DNA from: Bradyrhizobium sp. WD16
GTDB taxonomy: Bacteria; Pseudomonadota; Alphaproteobacteria; Rhizobiales; Xanthobacteraceae
DNA: 64,000 bases
Assembly: GCF_024181725.1 (NCBI RefSeq)
Contig: NZ_CP028908.1
Coordinates: 3,957,501-4,021,500, forward strand
Direction of reading: 5' to 3'
Position 1 is the stretch's first letter. Every line of letters starts with the position of its first letter. The notes beneath the pieces were generated by a model, which saw nothing but the letters and a program-made list of their open reading frames with translations, had not been told where the DNA came from and made no database searches. Shown piece after piece: positions 45,213 to 54,339 of the stretch. The position numbers and the translations under genes were made by a program.

Positions 45213-46925
45213 ATGGCGGCACGATGGTCGCGGCTTTTGCCCGCGCTGTTATTCGCCTGCGGATGCCCCCGAATGCTCGACCGTCCCATCACCGGACCGG
45301 CACCAGCGACCGCGCCCGCGGTCGAGCCGGCCTCACCCGATTTCGTGCTCAGCCGTCTCACCATGTTCGGCTGGGCCGGCGGCCTCGCCGCGATCCTCGC
45401 CGGCATCGTGCTGTCGTTCTTCCTGTTCGGCTATTTTGCCATCTACTGGCGCAACGCCGACATGGATTTCATGGTGGTCTACAACGCCTTGGTGCTGAAC
45501 GAGGGACTCCCCAAGGAGTTCTTCGACCATCCGAGCTTCTTCACCATCCTGTCGGTGAAGTTCGCGTTTCAGGTGCTGCACGGCCTCGGACTGCTCGATG
45601 CCTACAGGCTCTCGGCCATTCCTTCGGCGGCCGATCCCGACGCCTTCGGCGCCGCCATGACTGCTGCGGTGAGGGCGGGACGCCTCGTCGCCCTCATCAC
45701 TGCCTGTACGTCAGTGGTGGTCTTCGCCATGCTGTCGCGTCGCGCCCTGCGCGACCGACGCATTGCGCTGCTCGCCACCTTCGCCTTTGCCTTCTCCGGC
45801 GGCGTCGCGGTGCATCTTCGCATCCTGCGCAGTGAAATGATCGCCGCCTCGTTCGTCGTCTTCGCGCTGCTCATCGTCATCGCTGCCGCACGGCGGCCCG
45901 GGCTGTGGCGGCCGGTCGCGCTGGGCGCCGCGGCCATGCTCTGCGTTATGGCGCTCGAGAACAAGGTGCATGCGATCTTCGTGATCGCTGCGCTGCCGCC
46001 GCTCAGCCTGTTCTTCGGCCAATCGGCTGCACCGAGCGATCTGTTCTGGCGAGAGTCGCCACGCGCCTGGCCTGCGGTCGGTCTGCTCGGCGCCGCCGCC
46101 GTGCTGTTGTGCTGGTGGGCGGCCCCGATCGTCGCTGCGGGATATGATCCGGCTGCCATCGCCGTCGCAGGACTGAAGCCGATGCTGTTCGGCCGCTTCG
46201 GCGTCTACCAATGGGCGCTCGCGGCTGAGGTCGTTTTGGCAGTCGTCGTCTACGCGCTGATCTGGCGCGTCGCCACGGCGGAAGCCGCGGCGACGCTGCC
46301 GGCGCTGCTGGCAGGCGCGGCGCTCGGGCTCTTGGCGCTCGATCTGCAGTTCAACGTCAACGACGCCGTCGCCGTCCTCAATCCGATCGAGAAGATGCTG
46401 GCCTTTGCACCGATAGGCGAGGACAACGTCAAGAGCCTGGGCGGGATCATCGCCGAGCTCAACGCTCTTTTCGTCTGGGTTTTACGTCGCTACAGCTTCG
46501 TCCTCTACCCTTCGTCCCGACCGACGCTCGTCGTGCTGTGGCTGGTGGTGCCGGGCATCCTCTATGCCCTGGTCCGCGGCAAGCCGCAGTTGGCGCTTCA
46601 GGCGATCTTGCTGGTCGCGATCGCTGCCGGGATCGACACGCTCGGCATCACGCGCGGTCTCAAGTCGGAATATTTCGTCCTCAGTGATCCGTTCATCATC
46701 ATCGCCGGCGCGCTGCTGCTCGACGGCATGCCGCAGCTGTTGGCGCCGCGCTGGACGCTGCCCTTCGGCATGGTGCTGATAGTGATCCATGTGGTGGCGG
46801 CGCATCCCGAGCCGGTCAAGATGATGACCAAACGCAGCGGTCCGGAATACATCTGCGAGTGGAACCAGATCTATCAGCCGCTGTTGCCGATGCCCTGGTG
46901 CGCGTTGCCGGCGGTGAAATCGTAA
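45213..46925 (+). CDS. Large hydrophobic membrane protein, possible GT-C-type glycosyltransferase
   Basis: 570 residues from ATG 45213, where GGAG lies 6 bp upstream; ATG 45273 (MLDRPITG) is a strong alternative and would remove 20 residues. About 11-12 membrane segments are visible. After the first there is a loop with YWRNADMDFMVVYNALVLNEGLPKEFFDHPSFFTI, resembling the acidic first loop of GT-C enzymes of the GT39/ArnT type. No family assignment is certain. It stands alone; a strong hairpin lies between it and the SDR gene. Confidence 0.6.
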   Translation: MAARWSRLLPALLFACGCPRMLDRPITGPAPATAPAVEPASPDFVLSRLTMFGWAGGLAAILAGIVLSFFLFGYFAIYWRNADMDFMVVYNALVLNEGLPKEFFDHPSFFTILSVKFAFQVLHGLGLLDAYRLSAIPSAADPDAFGAAMTAAVRAGRLVALITACTSVVVFAMLSRRALRDRRIALLATFAFAFSGGVAVHLRILRSEMIAASFVVFALLIVIAAARRPGLWRPVALGAAAMLCVMALENKVHAIFVIAALPPLSLFFGQSAAPSDLFWRESPRAWPAVGLLGAAAVLLCWWAAPIVAAGYDPAAIAVAGLKPMLFGRFGVYQWALAAEVVLAVVVYALIWRVATAEAAATLPALLAGAALGLLALDLQFNVNDAVAVLNPIEKMLAFAPIGEDNVKSLGGIIAELNALFVWVLRRYSFVLYPSSRPTLVVLWLVVPGILYALVRGKPQLALQAILLVAIAAGIDTLGITRGLKSEYFVLSDPFIIIAGALLLDGMPQLLAPRWTLPFGMVLIVIHVVAAHPEPVKMMTKRSGPEYICEWNQIYQPLLPMPWCALPAVKS

Positions 46926-46962
46926 CTGGCCGCGCCGCGGCCTCGTCTCGAGCGGCACAGTC

Positions 46963-47009
46963 CCTCATGGTTCGAGAAGCCTGCGCGGCAGCCGTCTCGA
47001 ACCATGAGG
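46963..47009. repeat. Palindrome CCTCATGGTTCGAGA ... TCTCGAACCATGAGG
   Basis: Perfect 15-bp arms with a 17-nt loop lie between two converging genes. Palindromes of this style (CTCAT...TCGAGA) are frequent in Bradyrhizobiaceae intergenic DNA. It may end transcription in both directions, but it has no T run. It is not related to the TAGTG family. Confidence 0.75.
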
Positions 47010-47029
47010 CCCGGTTGCGTGAGCTCAGC

Positions 47030-47785
47030 TCAGCCCCGGCCGACGAACGGCATCTTGGTCGCCATCACTGTCATGAACAGGACGTTGGCGTCGAGCGGCA
47101 GGCTCGCCATGTACACGACCGCGTTGGCGACCGCTTCGACGTCCATGCGCGGTTCGGGGATCCTGCGACCGTCGGGCTGCAATACGCCTTCGACCATGCG
47201 GCTGGTCATGTCGGTTGCGGCATTGCCGATGTCGATCTGGCCGCAGGCGATGTCATAGGCGCGGCCGTCCAGTGCGGTGGACTTGGTCAGGCCGGTGATC
47301 GCGTGCTTGGTCGAGGTATAGGCCGCCGAAAACGGCCGAGGCGCGTGGGCCGAGATCGATCCGTTGTTGATGATGCGGCCGCCGCGCGGGGTCTGGTCCT
47401 TCATGATCCGGAAGGCGTGCTGGGTGCACAGGAAGGGCGCGGTCAGGTTGGTGTCGACCACCGCCTTCCACTGCTCGACGCTGACGTCTTCGAAGGGGAC
47501 CGTCGGCGCGCCGATGCCGGCATTGTTGAACAGCAGATCCAATCGGCCGAAGGCTTCCTTGGTCTTGGCGAACAGCGCCGCGATCGAGGCGGGATTGGTC
47601 ATGTCGGCGGGCACCGGCAGGCTCCTGCCGCCGAGGCTCTCGCCGGCCCTGGCGGTCTCGGCCAGCGCCTCGGCGCGCCGTCCGGTCAGCACCACGGCGA
47701 AACCCGCTTTCATCAGCGCGAGCGATGTCGCTCGCCCCACGCCCGAGCCCGCACCCGTGACGATTGCTACCTTCTCTCCGGCCAT
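47030..47785 (-). CDS. SDR family oxidoreductase
   Basis: 251 residues. Classical short-chain dehydrogenase: cofactor motif [10 protein letters not shown] (residues 10-19), NNAG (residues 87-90), catalytic Ser in NNGSISAH, and Tyr and Lys in YTSTKHA (YxxxK). The residues GRR following beta-2 favour NADP. The final [14 protein letters not shown] is typical of a subgroup of SDRs. Substrate unknown. It faces the membrane protein gene and stands apart from the Anbu cluster that follows on the same strand. Confidence 0.9.
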   Translation of the reverse strand: MAGEKVAIVTGAGSGVGRATSLALMKAGFAVVLTGRRAEALAETARAGESLGGRSLPVPADMTNPASIAALFAKTKEAFGRLDLLFNNAGIGAPTVPFEDVSVEQWKAVVDTNLTAPFLCTQHAFRIMKDQTPRGGRIINNGSISAHAPRPFSAAYTSTKHAITGLTKSTALDGRAYDIACGQIDIGNAATDMTSRMVEGVLQPDGRRIPEPRMDVEAVANAVVYMASLPLDANVLFMTVMATKMPFVGRG

Positions 47786-47922
47786 GTTTCCTCACCTGTT
47801 TTCTTGTCGATCCCCCGTCGCGATCCAGATCCGCCCGGGACCTTGCGACGGGTCGAAGCGAATGTCCGCTGGTCGCGCCTGGTGGTTTCAGGAAATTCGA
47901 AGCGAATTTCGGTTTCGGGACT

Positions 47923-48690
47923 TTAGCGGGTCTTGGCGGTCGGGGCCACGGCGTCGAGATAGGGCGGCCGTGGAATGCCCTGATGCGCAGCGCGCAGAGC
48001 CGCCGACCAGCGTGCGCGCAGATCGTGGAAATAGGGCTCGTCGGCCTCGATCCGGTAGTTCAGTTCCGGCTGCAGCACGTCGGGACGCGCGATCAGCACG
48101 TCGATCGGCAGTCCGACGCCGAGATTGGAGCGCATGGTCGAATCCATCGACACCAGGCCGACCTTGAGGGCATCGTGCAGGTCGACGTCATAGGTGACAG
48201 CGCGGTCGAGCACCGGTTTGCCGTATTTGTGTTCTCCGATCTGGAGATAGGGCGTGTCGGTGGTGCATTCGATGAAGTTGCCCGCCGGATAGACCATGAA
48301 CAGGCGCATCCGGCCGCCCTTGATCTGTCCGCCGAACAGGAAGGAAACGTCGAAATTGATGTCTTCGGCGCGCGGCGCCGTACCTTCGGTCTCAAGGACA
48401 TGGCGGATCGCGCGGCCGATGCGCTGCGCCGCCTGGAACATGGTCGGCGCATTCGTCAGCGTCTCGAGTTCCCCGGTGTCGGGGTTCTCGACGCCCTCGG
48501 TCAGCGTGCTCAGCACCGACTGGCTGATCGACAGGTTGCCGGCGCTGGCGACCGCCATCACGCGCTCGCCCGGCTTGGTGAAGACGTGGAGCTTGCGGAA
48601 GGTCGAGATGTTGTCGAGCCCGGCATTGGTGCGGGTGTCGGCGATCATCACCAGGCCGTCGCGCACCAGAATTCCGCAGCAATAAGTCAT
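47923..48690 (-). CDS. Anbu proteasome-type peptidase (ancestral beta subunit)
   Basis: 255 residues from ATG 48690; the long upstream open frame is shadow. MTYCCGILVRDGLVMIADTRTNAGLDNISTFRKLHVF is the Anbu start, with the Thr2 nucleophile, an Asp in IADTRT and the Lys in FRKLH as in proteasome-type Ntn hydrolases. Anbu forms open helical assemblies; its peptidase role is unsettled. The three following partners (transglutaminase-like, alpha-E, ATP-grasp) form the conserved Anbu cluster and suggest a peptide-making or modifying pathway. Confidence 0.9.
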   Translation of the reverse strand: MTYCCGILVRDGLVMIADTRTNAGLDNISTFRKLHVFTKPGERVMAVASAGNLSISQSVLSTLTEGVENPDTGELETLTNAPTMFQAAQRIGRAIRHVLETEGTAPRAEDINFDVSFLFGGQIKGGRMRLFMVYPAGNFIECTTDTPYLQIGEHKYGKPVLDRAVTYDVDLHDALKVGLVSMDSTMRSNLGVGLPIDVLIARPDVLQPELNYRIEADEPYFHDLRARWSAALRAAHQGIPRPPYLDAVAPTAKTR

Positions 48691-48817
48691 GACGCTCGCA
48701 GTCCTGCCCGATGGAGTGGATTTGACAGTCGCGACCCGCCTGGAGGCGGGCCTGTGAAGCGAATGTACGGATGCTCTTACCCGTTGAGGGCGATCGCGGC
48801 AACGGCGGCGGCGGTGT

Positions 48818-49642
48818 TCACGACTGGCTCTGGCGTCCGGCCTGCTGGATCCTGACCGCCACTTCAAGGCTTTCCGAGCCGCCACCGTAGCGAGTGCCGC
48901 GCACCGGGGCTGCGCCGAGATGATCGAGCGCGACCGCGACGCGAACATGGGCGTCGGTGGTGGAAACGGTGTTGGCCGGGTCGAAGCCGACCCAGCCGAG
49001 TTTCGGCACGTAGGCTTCGGCCCAGGCATGACCGGTCTGGCGGGACGGGGCGACGTCGCTGCGCAGGAAGTGGCCCGAGACGAATCGGGCAGGCACGCCG
49101 GCATTGCGTGCGCAGGCGACAAAGATGTGAGCGTAATCCTGGCATACTCCGCGGCCGAGCGCGAAGGCTTCGGCGGCATTGCTGCCGGAAGCGGTCGGAT
49201 CATTCTCGTAGCTCATGTGAGCCTCGATCTGCAGCATCAGCGCGTGCAGGAAACCGAGCACGTCCTCGCCGCTCTGGCGGCGCAGGTCGTGGGCGAGGAT
49301 GCGCATCTCCTCGCTCGTTTCGGTGAGCGGCGTCGTGCGCAGGAACAGGCTCGGAGGAAACCGTTCTTCGGTGCCGCGCACCACACCGCTGGCGTCGCTG
49401 GTTTCGACGACGCCCTCGACATGGATGGTGAGGTCGGCCAGAGGCCCGTGGCTGAGCAGGTGGGTGATGTTGCCGAATGCGTCTTGGTGCATCTGCAGCC
49501 GCGAGTCGGTCGACACGAAGATCTGCCAGTCCACCACATACTGGCTCTCGAAGCTGCGCGGGGTCATGCGCAGGACCTGGATCACGCCGCCGGCCGGCGG
49601 CTCGTAACGATAGGTGGTGGTATGGTCGATGCGCAGGCGCAT
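48818..49642 (-). CDS. Transglutaminase-like protein of the Anbu cluster
   Basis: 274 residues. The catalytic triad is visible: Cys in GRGVCQDYAHIF, His in TGHAWAEAYVP and Asp in VGFDPANT. The N-terminal domain (RIDHTTTYRYEPPA) is the bacterial transglutaminase N-terminal fold. Such proteins hydrolyse or form isopeptide bonds. It lies 127 bp upstream of Anbu and 29 bp downstream of the alpha-E gene. Confidence 0.9.
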   Translation of the reverse strand: MRLRIDHTTTYRYEPPAGGVIQVLRMTPRSFESQYVVDWQIFVSTDSRLQMHQDAFGNITHLLSHGPLADLTIHVEGVVETSDASGVVRGTEERFPPSLFLRTTPLTETSEEMRILAHDLRRQSGEDVLGFLHALMLQIEAHMSYENDPTASGSNAAEAFALGRGVCQDYAHIFVACARNAGVPARFVSGHFLRSDVAPSRQTGHAWAEAYVPKLGWVGFDPANTVSTTDAHVRVAVALDHLGAAPVRGTRYGGGSESLEVAVRIQQAGRQSQS

Positions 49643-49671
49643 GCGTCAGATGCCGGTGCCGGTTTTCGTTG

Positions 49672-50616
49672 TCAGGTCAGGTACTGCTTGGTGACGATCT
49701 CGCCGAGGCGGTTGTTGTCGGCGATGAATTCCTCGATGAATTCGTGCAGCCCGTGCTGGAAGATGTCGTCGATGTGGCTGTGCTCGAGACGGTTGCGGAC
49801 GCCGCGGGCGTGACGCTGGGACGGGCCCTGGCGGCCGTAGGCGACGCCGATATTGTCGAGATTGCGCACCAGATTGCCGTAGCAGCTCGACAGCGAGCGC
49901 GGCAAGCTGTCGTTGAGGATCAGGAGATCGGCGATCAGCCAGGGCTTGAGGGTCTCGCGATAGACCCAGTGATAGGCGGTGAGCGCCGAGACCGAGCGCA
50001 GGATCGAGGTCCACTGATAGTAGTCGAGCGGACCGCCGACATGCTCCTCCTCGGGGAGCAGCATGTGGTATTTGACGTCGAGGATGCGTGCGGTGTTGTC
50101 GGCGCGTTCGAGGTGCAGGCCGAGCCGCGAGAACCAGTAGGCATCGTTGCGCAGCATGGTGCGGTAGGCCGAGCCGTCGAAGCGGAGCGAGGTTTCCTGG
50201 ACGAAGCGCAGGAATTTGGCGAGGTGCTCGCGCGATTTGACACCGTGCTGCCAGGATTGCTGCAATTCGATCCAGGCGCTGTTGAGCGTGTCCCACATCT
50301 CACCGGTCAGGGCGGTGCGCACCGAGCGGGCGTTGAGCCGCGCCGCCTCGATGCAATTGCGGATCGAAGAGGGATTGTCGAGGGAGAAGGCGAGGTAGTC
50401 GACCACGCTGCGCTCGTTGGCGGTCTCGTGCGTCTCGTAGAAGGCGCTGCCGATGCCGGCGGTGAGCAGCGCTGATTCCCATTCGTTGGTTTTGCCGACA
50501 TAGGCAGCCGGCAACGATGTGGCGCGCAGGGTCGCGTCGATGGTGCGCGCGAGATATTCGGCGCGTTCGACGTAGCGGGCCAGCCAGAACAGATTTTCAG
50601 CGGTGCGCGACAGCAT
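49672..50616 (-). CDS. Alpha-E domain protein of the Anbu cluster
   Basis: 314 residues, mostly helical. MLSRTAENLFWLARYVERAEYLARTID is the standard alpha-E start, and LHLERADNTARILDVKYH is the conserved central helix. Its biochemical role is unknown; it is always found beside circularly permuted ATP-grasp and transglutaminase-like genes. It lies 68 bp downstream of the ATP-grasp gene and 29 bp upstream of the transglutaminase-like gene. Confidence 0.9.
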   Translation of the reverse strand: MLSRTAENLFWLARYVERAEYLARTIDATLRATSLPAAYVGKTNEWESALLTAGIGSAFYETHETANERSVVDYLAFSLDNPSSIRNCIEAARLNARSVRTALTGEMWDTLNSAWIELQQSWQHGVKSREHLAKFLRFVQETSLRFDGSAYRTMLRNDAYWFSRLGLHLERADNTARILDVKYHMLLPEEEHVGGPLDYYQWTSILRSVSALTAYHWVYRETLKPWLIADLLILNDSLPRSLSSCYGNLVRNLDNIGVAYGRQGPSQRHARGVRNRLEHSHIDDIFQHGLHEFIEEFIADNNRLGEIVTKQYLT

Positions 50617-50684
50617 GCGTCAGGGGTGCTCGTTGGGAGGAGGCGAGGGGCGGCAGGGCTCGGTCGGCCGGCGAAGGCGATGTC

Positions 50685-52103
50685 CTATTCATCGAGGATC
50701 CAGGTGTCTTTGGTGCCGCCTCCCTGACTGGAATTGACCACCAGCGAGCCTTCCTTGAGCGCGACGCGAGTGAGGCCGCCGGGCACGACGGTGACGTGGT
50801 CGCGGCCGGTGAGGATGAACGGCCGCAGGTCGACGTGCCGCGGCGCAAGGCCTACCTTGGTGGCCGTCGGACAGGTCGACAGCGCCAGCGTCGGCTGGGC
50901 GATGAAGCCTTCCGGGTCATGGACCAGCTTGGCGCGGAACGCGCTGATCTGTTCCTTGGTCGCCGCCGGTCCGATCAGCATGCCGTAGCCGCCCGAACCG
51001 TGGACCTCCTTGACGACCAGGTCGCCCAGGTTGTCGAGCACGTAGGCGAGATCGTCCTTTTCGCGGCAGCGCCAGGTCGGCACATTCTTCAGGATCGGCG
51101 CTTCGCCGAGATAGAACCGCACGATCTCCGGCATGTAGCTGTAGACCGCCTTGTCGTCGGCAATGCCGGTGCCGACCGCATTGGCCAGCGTCACATTGCC
51201 GGCCATATAGGCCGACATCAGTCCGGGCACGCCAAGCACCGAATCGGGCCGGAAGGTCAGGGGGTCGATGAAGTCGTCGTCGAGGCGTCGATAGATGACG
51301 TCGACCCGTTTGAGCCCCTCGGTGGTGCGCATGAACACCTCATCGTCCTTGACGATGAGGTCGCGGCCTTCCACCAGCTCGATGCCGAGCTTGTCGGCCA
51401 GGAAGGAATGTTCGTAATAGGCCGAATTGTAGACACCGGGGGTGAGCAGGGCCACGTTCGGCTCGGCCGCGGCGGTGGCCGGGGCCACCGAACGCAACGT
51501 GGCGAGGAGTTCGTCGGGATAGCTCTCGACCGGCGCCACGCGGTGGCGGGCGAACAGATCCGGGAAGAGCCGCATCATGATTTCGCGGTTCTCAAGCATG
51601 TAGGAGACGCCGGACGGGGTCCGGGCATTGTCCTCGAGCACGTAGAAGTCGTCGGGGCCGACGCGGACGATGTCGATGCCGGCGATATGGACATAGACAT
51701 CGTGCGGGACATCCTGGCCGTTCATCTCCGGTCGGAAGACCGGGTTCTGGAAGATCAGGTCATCGGGGACGATCCCCGCCCGCAGGATGTCCCGGCCGTG
51801 ATAGATGTCCCGCAGGAACATGTTGAGGGCGCGAACCCGCTGCTTGAGGCCGAGCTCCAGATGGCTCCATTCCCGTCCCGACAGAATGCGCGGAATGACG
51901 TCGAAGGGGATCAGCCGTTCCTGGGCCTCGGCCTCGCCGTAAACCGCGAAGGTGATACCGATCCGGCGGAACAGCAGCTCGGCTTCCTGCCGGCGATATT
52001 CCAGGGCCTCCGGGGGTGTTTCCTTGAGCCAGTCGGAGAGGGCCGCATAGGCGGGGCGAAGCGAGCCATTGGGCCCATTCATTTCGTCGAAGGCAATAGC
52101 CAT
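50685..52103 (-). CDS. Circularly permuted ATP-grasp ligase of the Anbu cluster
   Basis: 472 residues from ATG 52103; a second upstream Met in MKRHSGFMAIAFDE could add 7 residues. FYVLEDNARTPSGVSYMLENREIM, YRRLDDDFIDPL and LVVKEVHGSGGYGMLIGP are the motifs of this class, formerly DUF404/407. It should ligate amino acids or short peptides using ATP. It is the first gene of the four-gene unit, so the operon promoter lies in 52104-52338, shared with the divergent gene. Confidence 0.92.
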   Translation of the reverse strand: MAIAFDEMNGPNGSLRPAYAALSDWLKETPPEALEYRRQEAELLFRRIGITFAVYGEAEAQERLIPFDVIPRILSGREWSHLELGLKQRVRALNMFLRDIYHGRDILRAGIVPDDLIFQNPVFRPEMNGQDVPHDVYVHIAGIDIVRVGPDDFYVLEDNARTPSGVSYMLENREIMMRLFPDLFARHRVAPVESYPDELLATLRSVAPATAAAEPNVALLTPGVYNSAYYEHSFLADKLGIELVEGRDLIVKDDEVFMRTTEGLKRVDVIYRRLDDDFIDPLTFRPDSVLGVPGLMSAYMAGNVTLANAVGTGIADDKAVYSYMPEIVRFYLGEAPILKNVPTWRCREKDDLAYVLDNLGDLVVKEVHGSGGYGMLIGPAATKEQISAFRAKLVHDPEGFIAQPTLALSTCPTATKVGLAPRHVDLRPFILTGRDHVTVVPGGLTRVALKEGSLVVNSSQGGGTKDTWILDE

Positions 52104-52338
52104 GAAACCTGAGTGCCGTTTGGACGCCATGCGCGAGCATGCATGACTAAAACGGGTGGTAGCAAGGGTTGGGCCAGCGCAATATGCACGGTTGTCGGGC
52201 AAACCGTGCTGTGCTGGAAATACGGTGCCCGAAAAAAAGGCGGGGAAATGCTCAGCGACCGGGCAGCTTGTGCTGGTCCGAGCCCTGCGCATGACGCAAG
52301 ACTTTCGCGGGTTGGGACGCGCCTGGAAGGAGAATTGG

Positions 52339-53082
52339 ATGACCGAGATCGTCACCGCGGCAATTCTGGTGATCGGCGATGAAATCCTGTCCGGCCGGAC
52401 CAAGGACAAGAACATCGGCTACATCGCGGAGTACCTCACCAATATTGGCATCGACCTCAAGGAGGTGCGGGTGGTGGCCGACGACGAGACCGCCATCATT
52501 GAGGCTCTCGACGCGCTGCGCAGTCGCTACACTTACGTCTTTACCACCGGGGGCATTGGCCCGACCCATGACGACATCACCGCCGACAGCATCGCCAAGG
52601 CCTTCGGCGTCGGCATCGACCATCATCCCGAAGTCGTGGCCCGCTTCCGCCAGCGCTTCTCCGCGGCGGAGCTCAACGAGGCGCGGCTGCGGATGGCGCG
52701 AATTCCCGACGGCGCCGAGCTGATCCAGAGCGCCACGATCCTGGCGCCGGGGTTCAAGATCGGCAATGTCATCGTCATGGCCGGGGTGCCCTCGATCATG
52801 CAGGCGATGCTCGACATCGTCTCGCCCAAGCTCAAATCCGGCGTCCGCATGCTGTCGGATACCGTGCGCGCCAATGCCCGCGAGGGCGACATCGGCAGCC
52901 CGTTGCGGACGATCGCCGAAGCCCATCCCGACACCAGTATCGGCAGCTATCCTTTCATCGACGAGAACGGTAAGCCGAATACCAATATTGTGGTGCGATC
53001 GCGCGATGCCGAGAAACTCAAGGCGGCGATGATCGCGGTTACCGAAATGCTGGCCAAGTCGCCGCCGTTGCGACCGGCCTGA
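52339..53082 (+). CDS. MoCF-domain (CinA N-terminal-like) protein
   Basis: 247 residues from ATG 52339, preceded by [33 protein letters not shown] and [22 protein letters not shown] are the MoCF/CinA motifs; the C-terminal deamidase domain of CinA is absent. CinA-type proteins hydrolyse nucleotides such as ADP-ribose or bind molybdopterin; this short form is common in alphaproteobacteria. It is not linked to the cox-type molybdenum genes. It is divergent from the Anbu cluster and 34 bp upstream of gpt. Confidence 0.87.
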   Translation: MTEIVTAAILVIGDEILSGRTKDKNIGYIAEYLTNIGIDLKEVRVVADDETAIIEALDALRSRYTYVFTTGGIGPTHDDITADSIAKAFGVGIDHHPEVVARFRQRFSAAELNEARLRMARIPDGAELIQSATILAPGFKIGNVIVMAGVPSIMQAMLDIVSPKLKSGVRMLSDTVRANAREGDIGSPLRTIAEAHPDTSIGSYPFIDENGKPNTNIVVRSRDAEKLKAAMIAVTEMLAKSPPLRPA

Positions 53083-53116
53083 GCCGTCGCCATTTCTGAA
53101 GTTGCTGGAGATCCGA

Positions 53117-53629
53117 ATGAGTTCACAGGAAGGCCCCCGTCCCGACAAGATGTTCCCGGTGTCATGGGATCAGTTTCACCGTGATTCGCGGGCTCTGGCC
53201 TGGCGCCTCAACGGCGCCGGTCCGTTCGAGGCGATCGTCGCCATTACGCGCGGCGGCCTGGTCGCCGCCGCCATCGTCGCCCGCGAGCTCGGGGTGCGCG
53301 TGATCGATACCGTCGGGGTGGCGAGCTACAATCACCAGGACCGGGGCGAGATCCGCATCCTCAAACACGTCTCCGAAGACGTGCTCAAGCTCGGCGGAGA
53401 GGGGGGGGGCGGCCTCCTGATCGTCGATGACCTCGTCGATACCGGCAAGACCGCCCGGGTGGTGCGGGAGATGATGCCGAAGGCGCATTTCGCCACGGTC
53501 TACGCCAAGCCCATGGGCCGGCCACTGGTCGACAGCTTTATTACCGAAGTGTCGCAGGATACCTGGATATTCTTCCCCTGGGACACCGGCCTGTCGTTCC
53601 AGCCGCCGATCCGCGACGGCGCGGCCTAG
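53117..53629 (+). CDS. gpt: Xanthine phosphoribosyltransferase
   Basis: 170 residues from ATG 53117 with CTGGAG upstream. The PRPP-binding loop is [17 protein letters not shown], and the [17 protein letters not shown] loop fits Gpt, which salvages xanthine and guanine to XMP and GMP. The residues [11 protein letters not shown] are coded by a run of nine G (53401-53409), a potential slippage site. A frame change here would destroy the PRPP loop. The purine-salvage role is not tied to its neighbours. Confidence 0.9.
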   Translation: MSSQEGPRPDKMFPVSWDQFHRDSRALAWRLNGAGPFEAIVAITRGGLVAAAIVARELGVRVIDTVGVASYNHQDRGEIRILKHVSEDVLKLGGEGGGGLLIVDDLVDTGKTARVVREMMPKAHFATVYAKPMGRPLVDSFITEVSQDTWIFFPWDTGLSFQPPIRDGAA

Positions 53630-53653
53630 CCGCCGAGGAGGGTGAGGGCGCCG

Positions 53654-54286
53654 GTGCCGCTGCAGAACCGCGTCACGCCGCTCGGCGACATCATCGCCAC
53701 ACCGCACCGTGGCCTGTTCACCGGCAACCGCGGCATCATCCATGATCCGGCGACCCGCAGCCTGACGGCGCGGCGCTGGACCAGCCCGGCCTGGATCGTC
53801 TGCCTGTGCGACTTTCGCGGCCGGCGGCGCGAGGTCATGGGCACGCGAAGCTGGACCGAACTGTTCTTTCTGGATGAGGCGACCGCACTCGCCGCCGGCC
53901 ATCGGCCCTGTTTCTATTGCCGGCGTTCCGACGCCGAGGCGTTCCGCGCCGCCTGGGCGCGCGGTCGCGGGCTGGCGGCGGGTGAGCGGCCCCGCGCCGC
54001 GGAGATCGACCGGGTGCTTCACGGCGAGCGCCTCGACGGCCGCAGCCGGCGGCTGCACCCGCTGGCTATGGAGGCAACGGCGCTGCCGGACGGTGCCTTT
54101 GTGCAATCGGGGGCACAGAGCCTGCTGGTGGCGCACGGCAGGTTGTGGCCGTGGTCGCCCGGCGGTTATGGCGCCGCCGTCGCGTCGCCGGCGGGGATGA
54201 TGCTGCTGCTGACGCCGCTCTCGACCGTCGCGGCCCTCGCGTCCGGCTATCGACCGATCCTGCATCCGAGCGTCGGCGGAAAGTGA
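53654..54286 (+). CDS. Uncharacterised protein with CFYC motif
   Basis: 210 residues from GTG 53654 (a GTG at 53642 lies too close to GAGGAGG; either is possible). A conserved-looking core is ATPHRGLFTGNRGIIHD, SPAWIVCLCDFRGRRREVMG, and GHRPCFYCRRSDAEAFRAAW. The CxxC pair in CFYC may bind metal, and the Arg-rich segments suggest nucleic-acid contact. I recognise no named domain. It closely follows gpt (24 bp) and converges on the MetE-like gene. Confidence 0.65.
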   Translation: MPLQNRVTPLGDIIATPHRGLFTGNRGIIHDPATRSLTARRWTSPAWIVCLCDFRGRRREVMGTRSWTELFFLDEATALAAGHRPCFYCRRSDAEAFRAAWARGRGLAAGERPRAAEIDRVLHGERLDGRSRRLHPLAMEATALPDGAFVQSGAQSLLVAHGRLWPWSPGGYGAAVASPAGMMLLLTPLSTVAALASGYRPILHPSVGGK

Positions 54287-54339
54287 GACTCGAGGCGCAG
54301 GCCTGTCCCGGGCCCACCAGGCGCGGGGAAGCGAAGACG

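Noticed and set aside
50517-52112. A 531-codon open frame on the plus strand
   Set aside because: It is antisense to the Anbu-cluster ATP-grasp gene, which has clear motifs; the plus frame has none.
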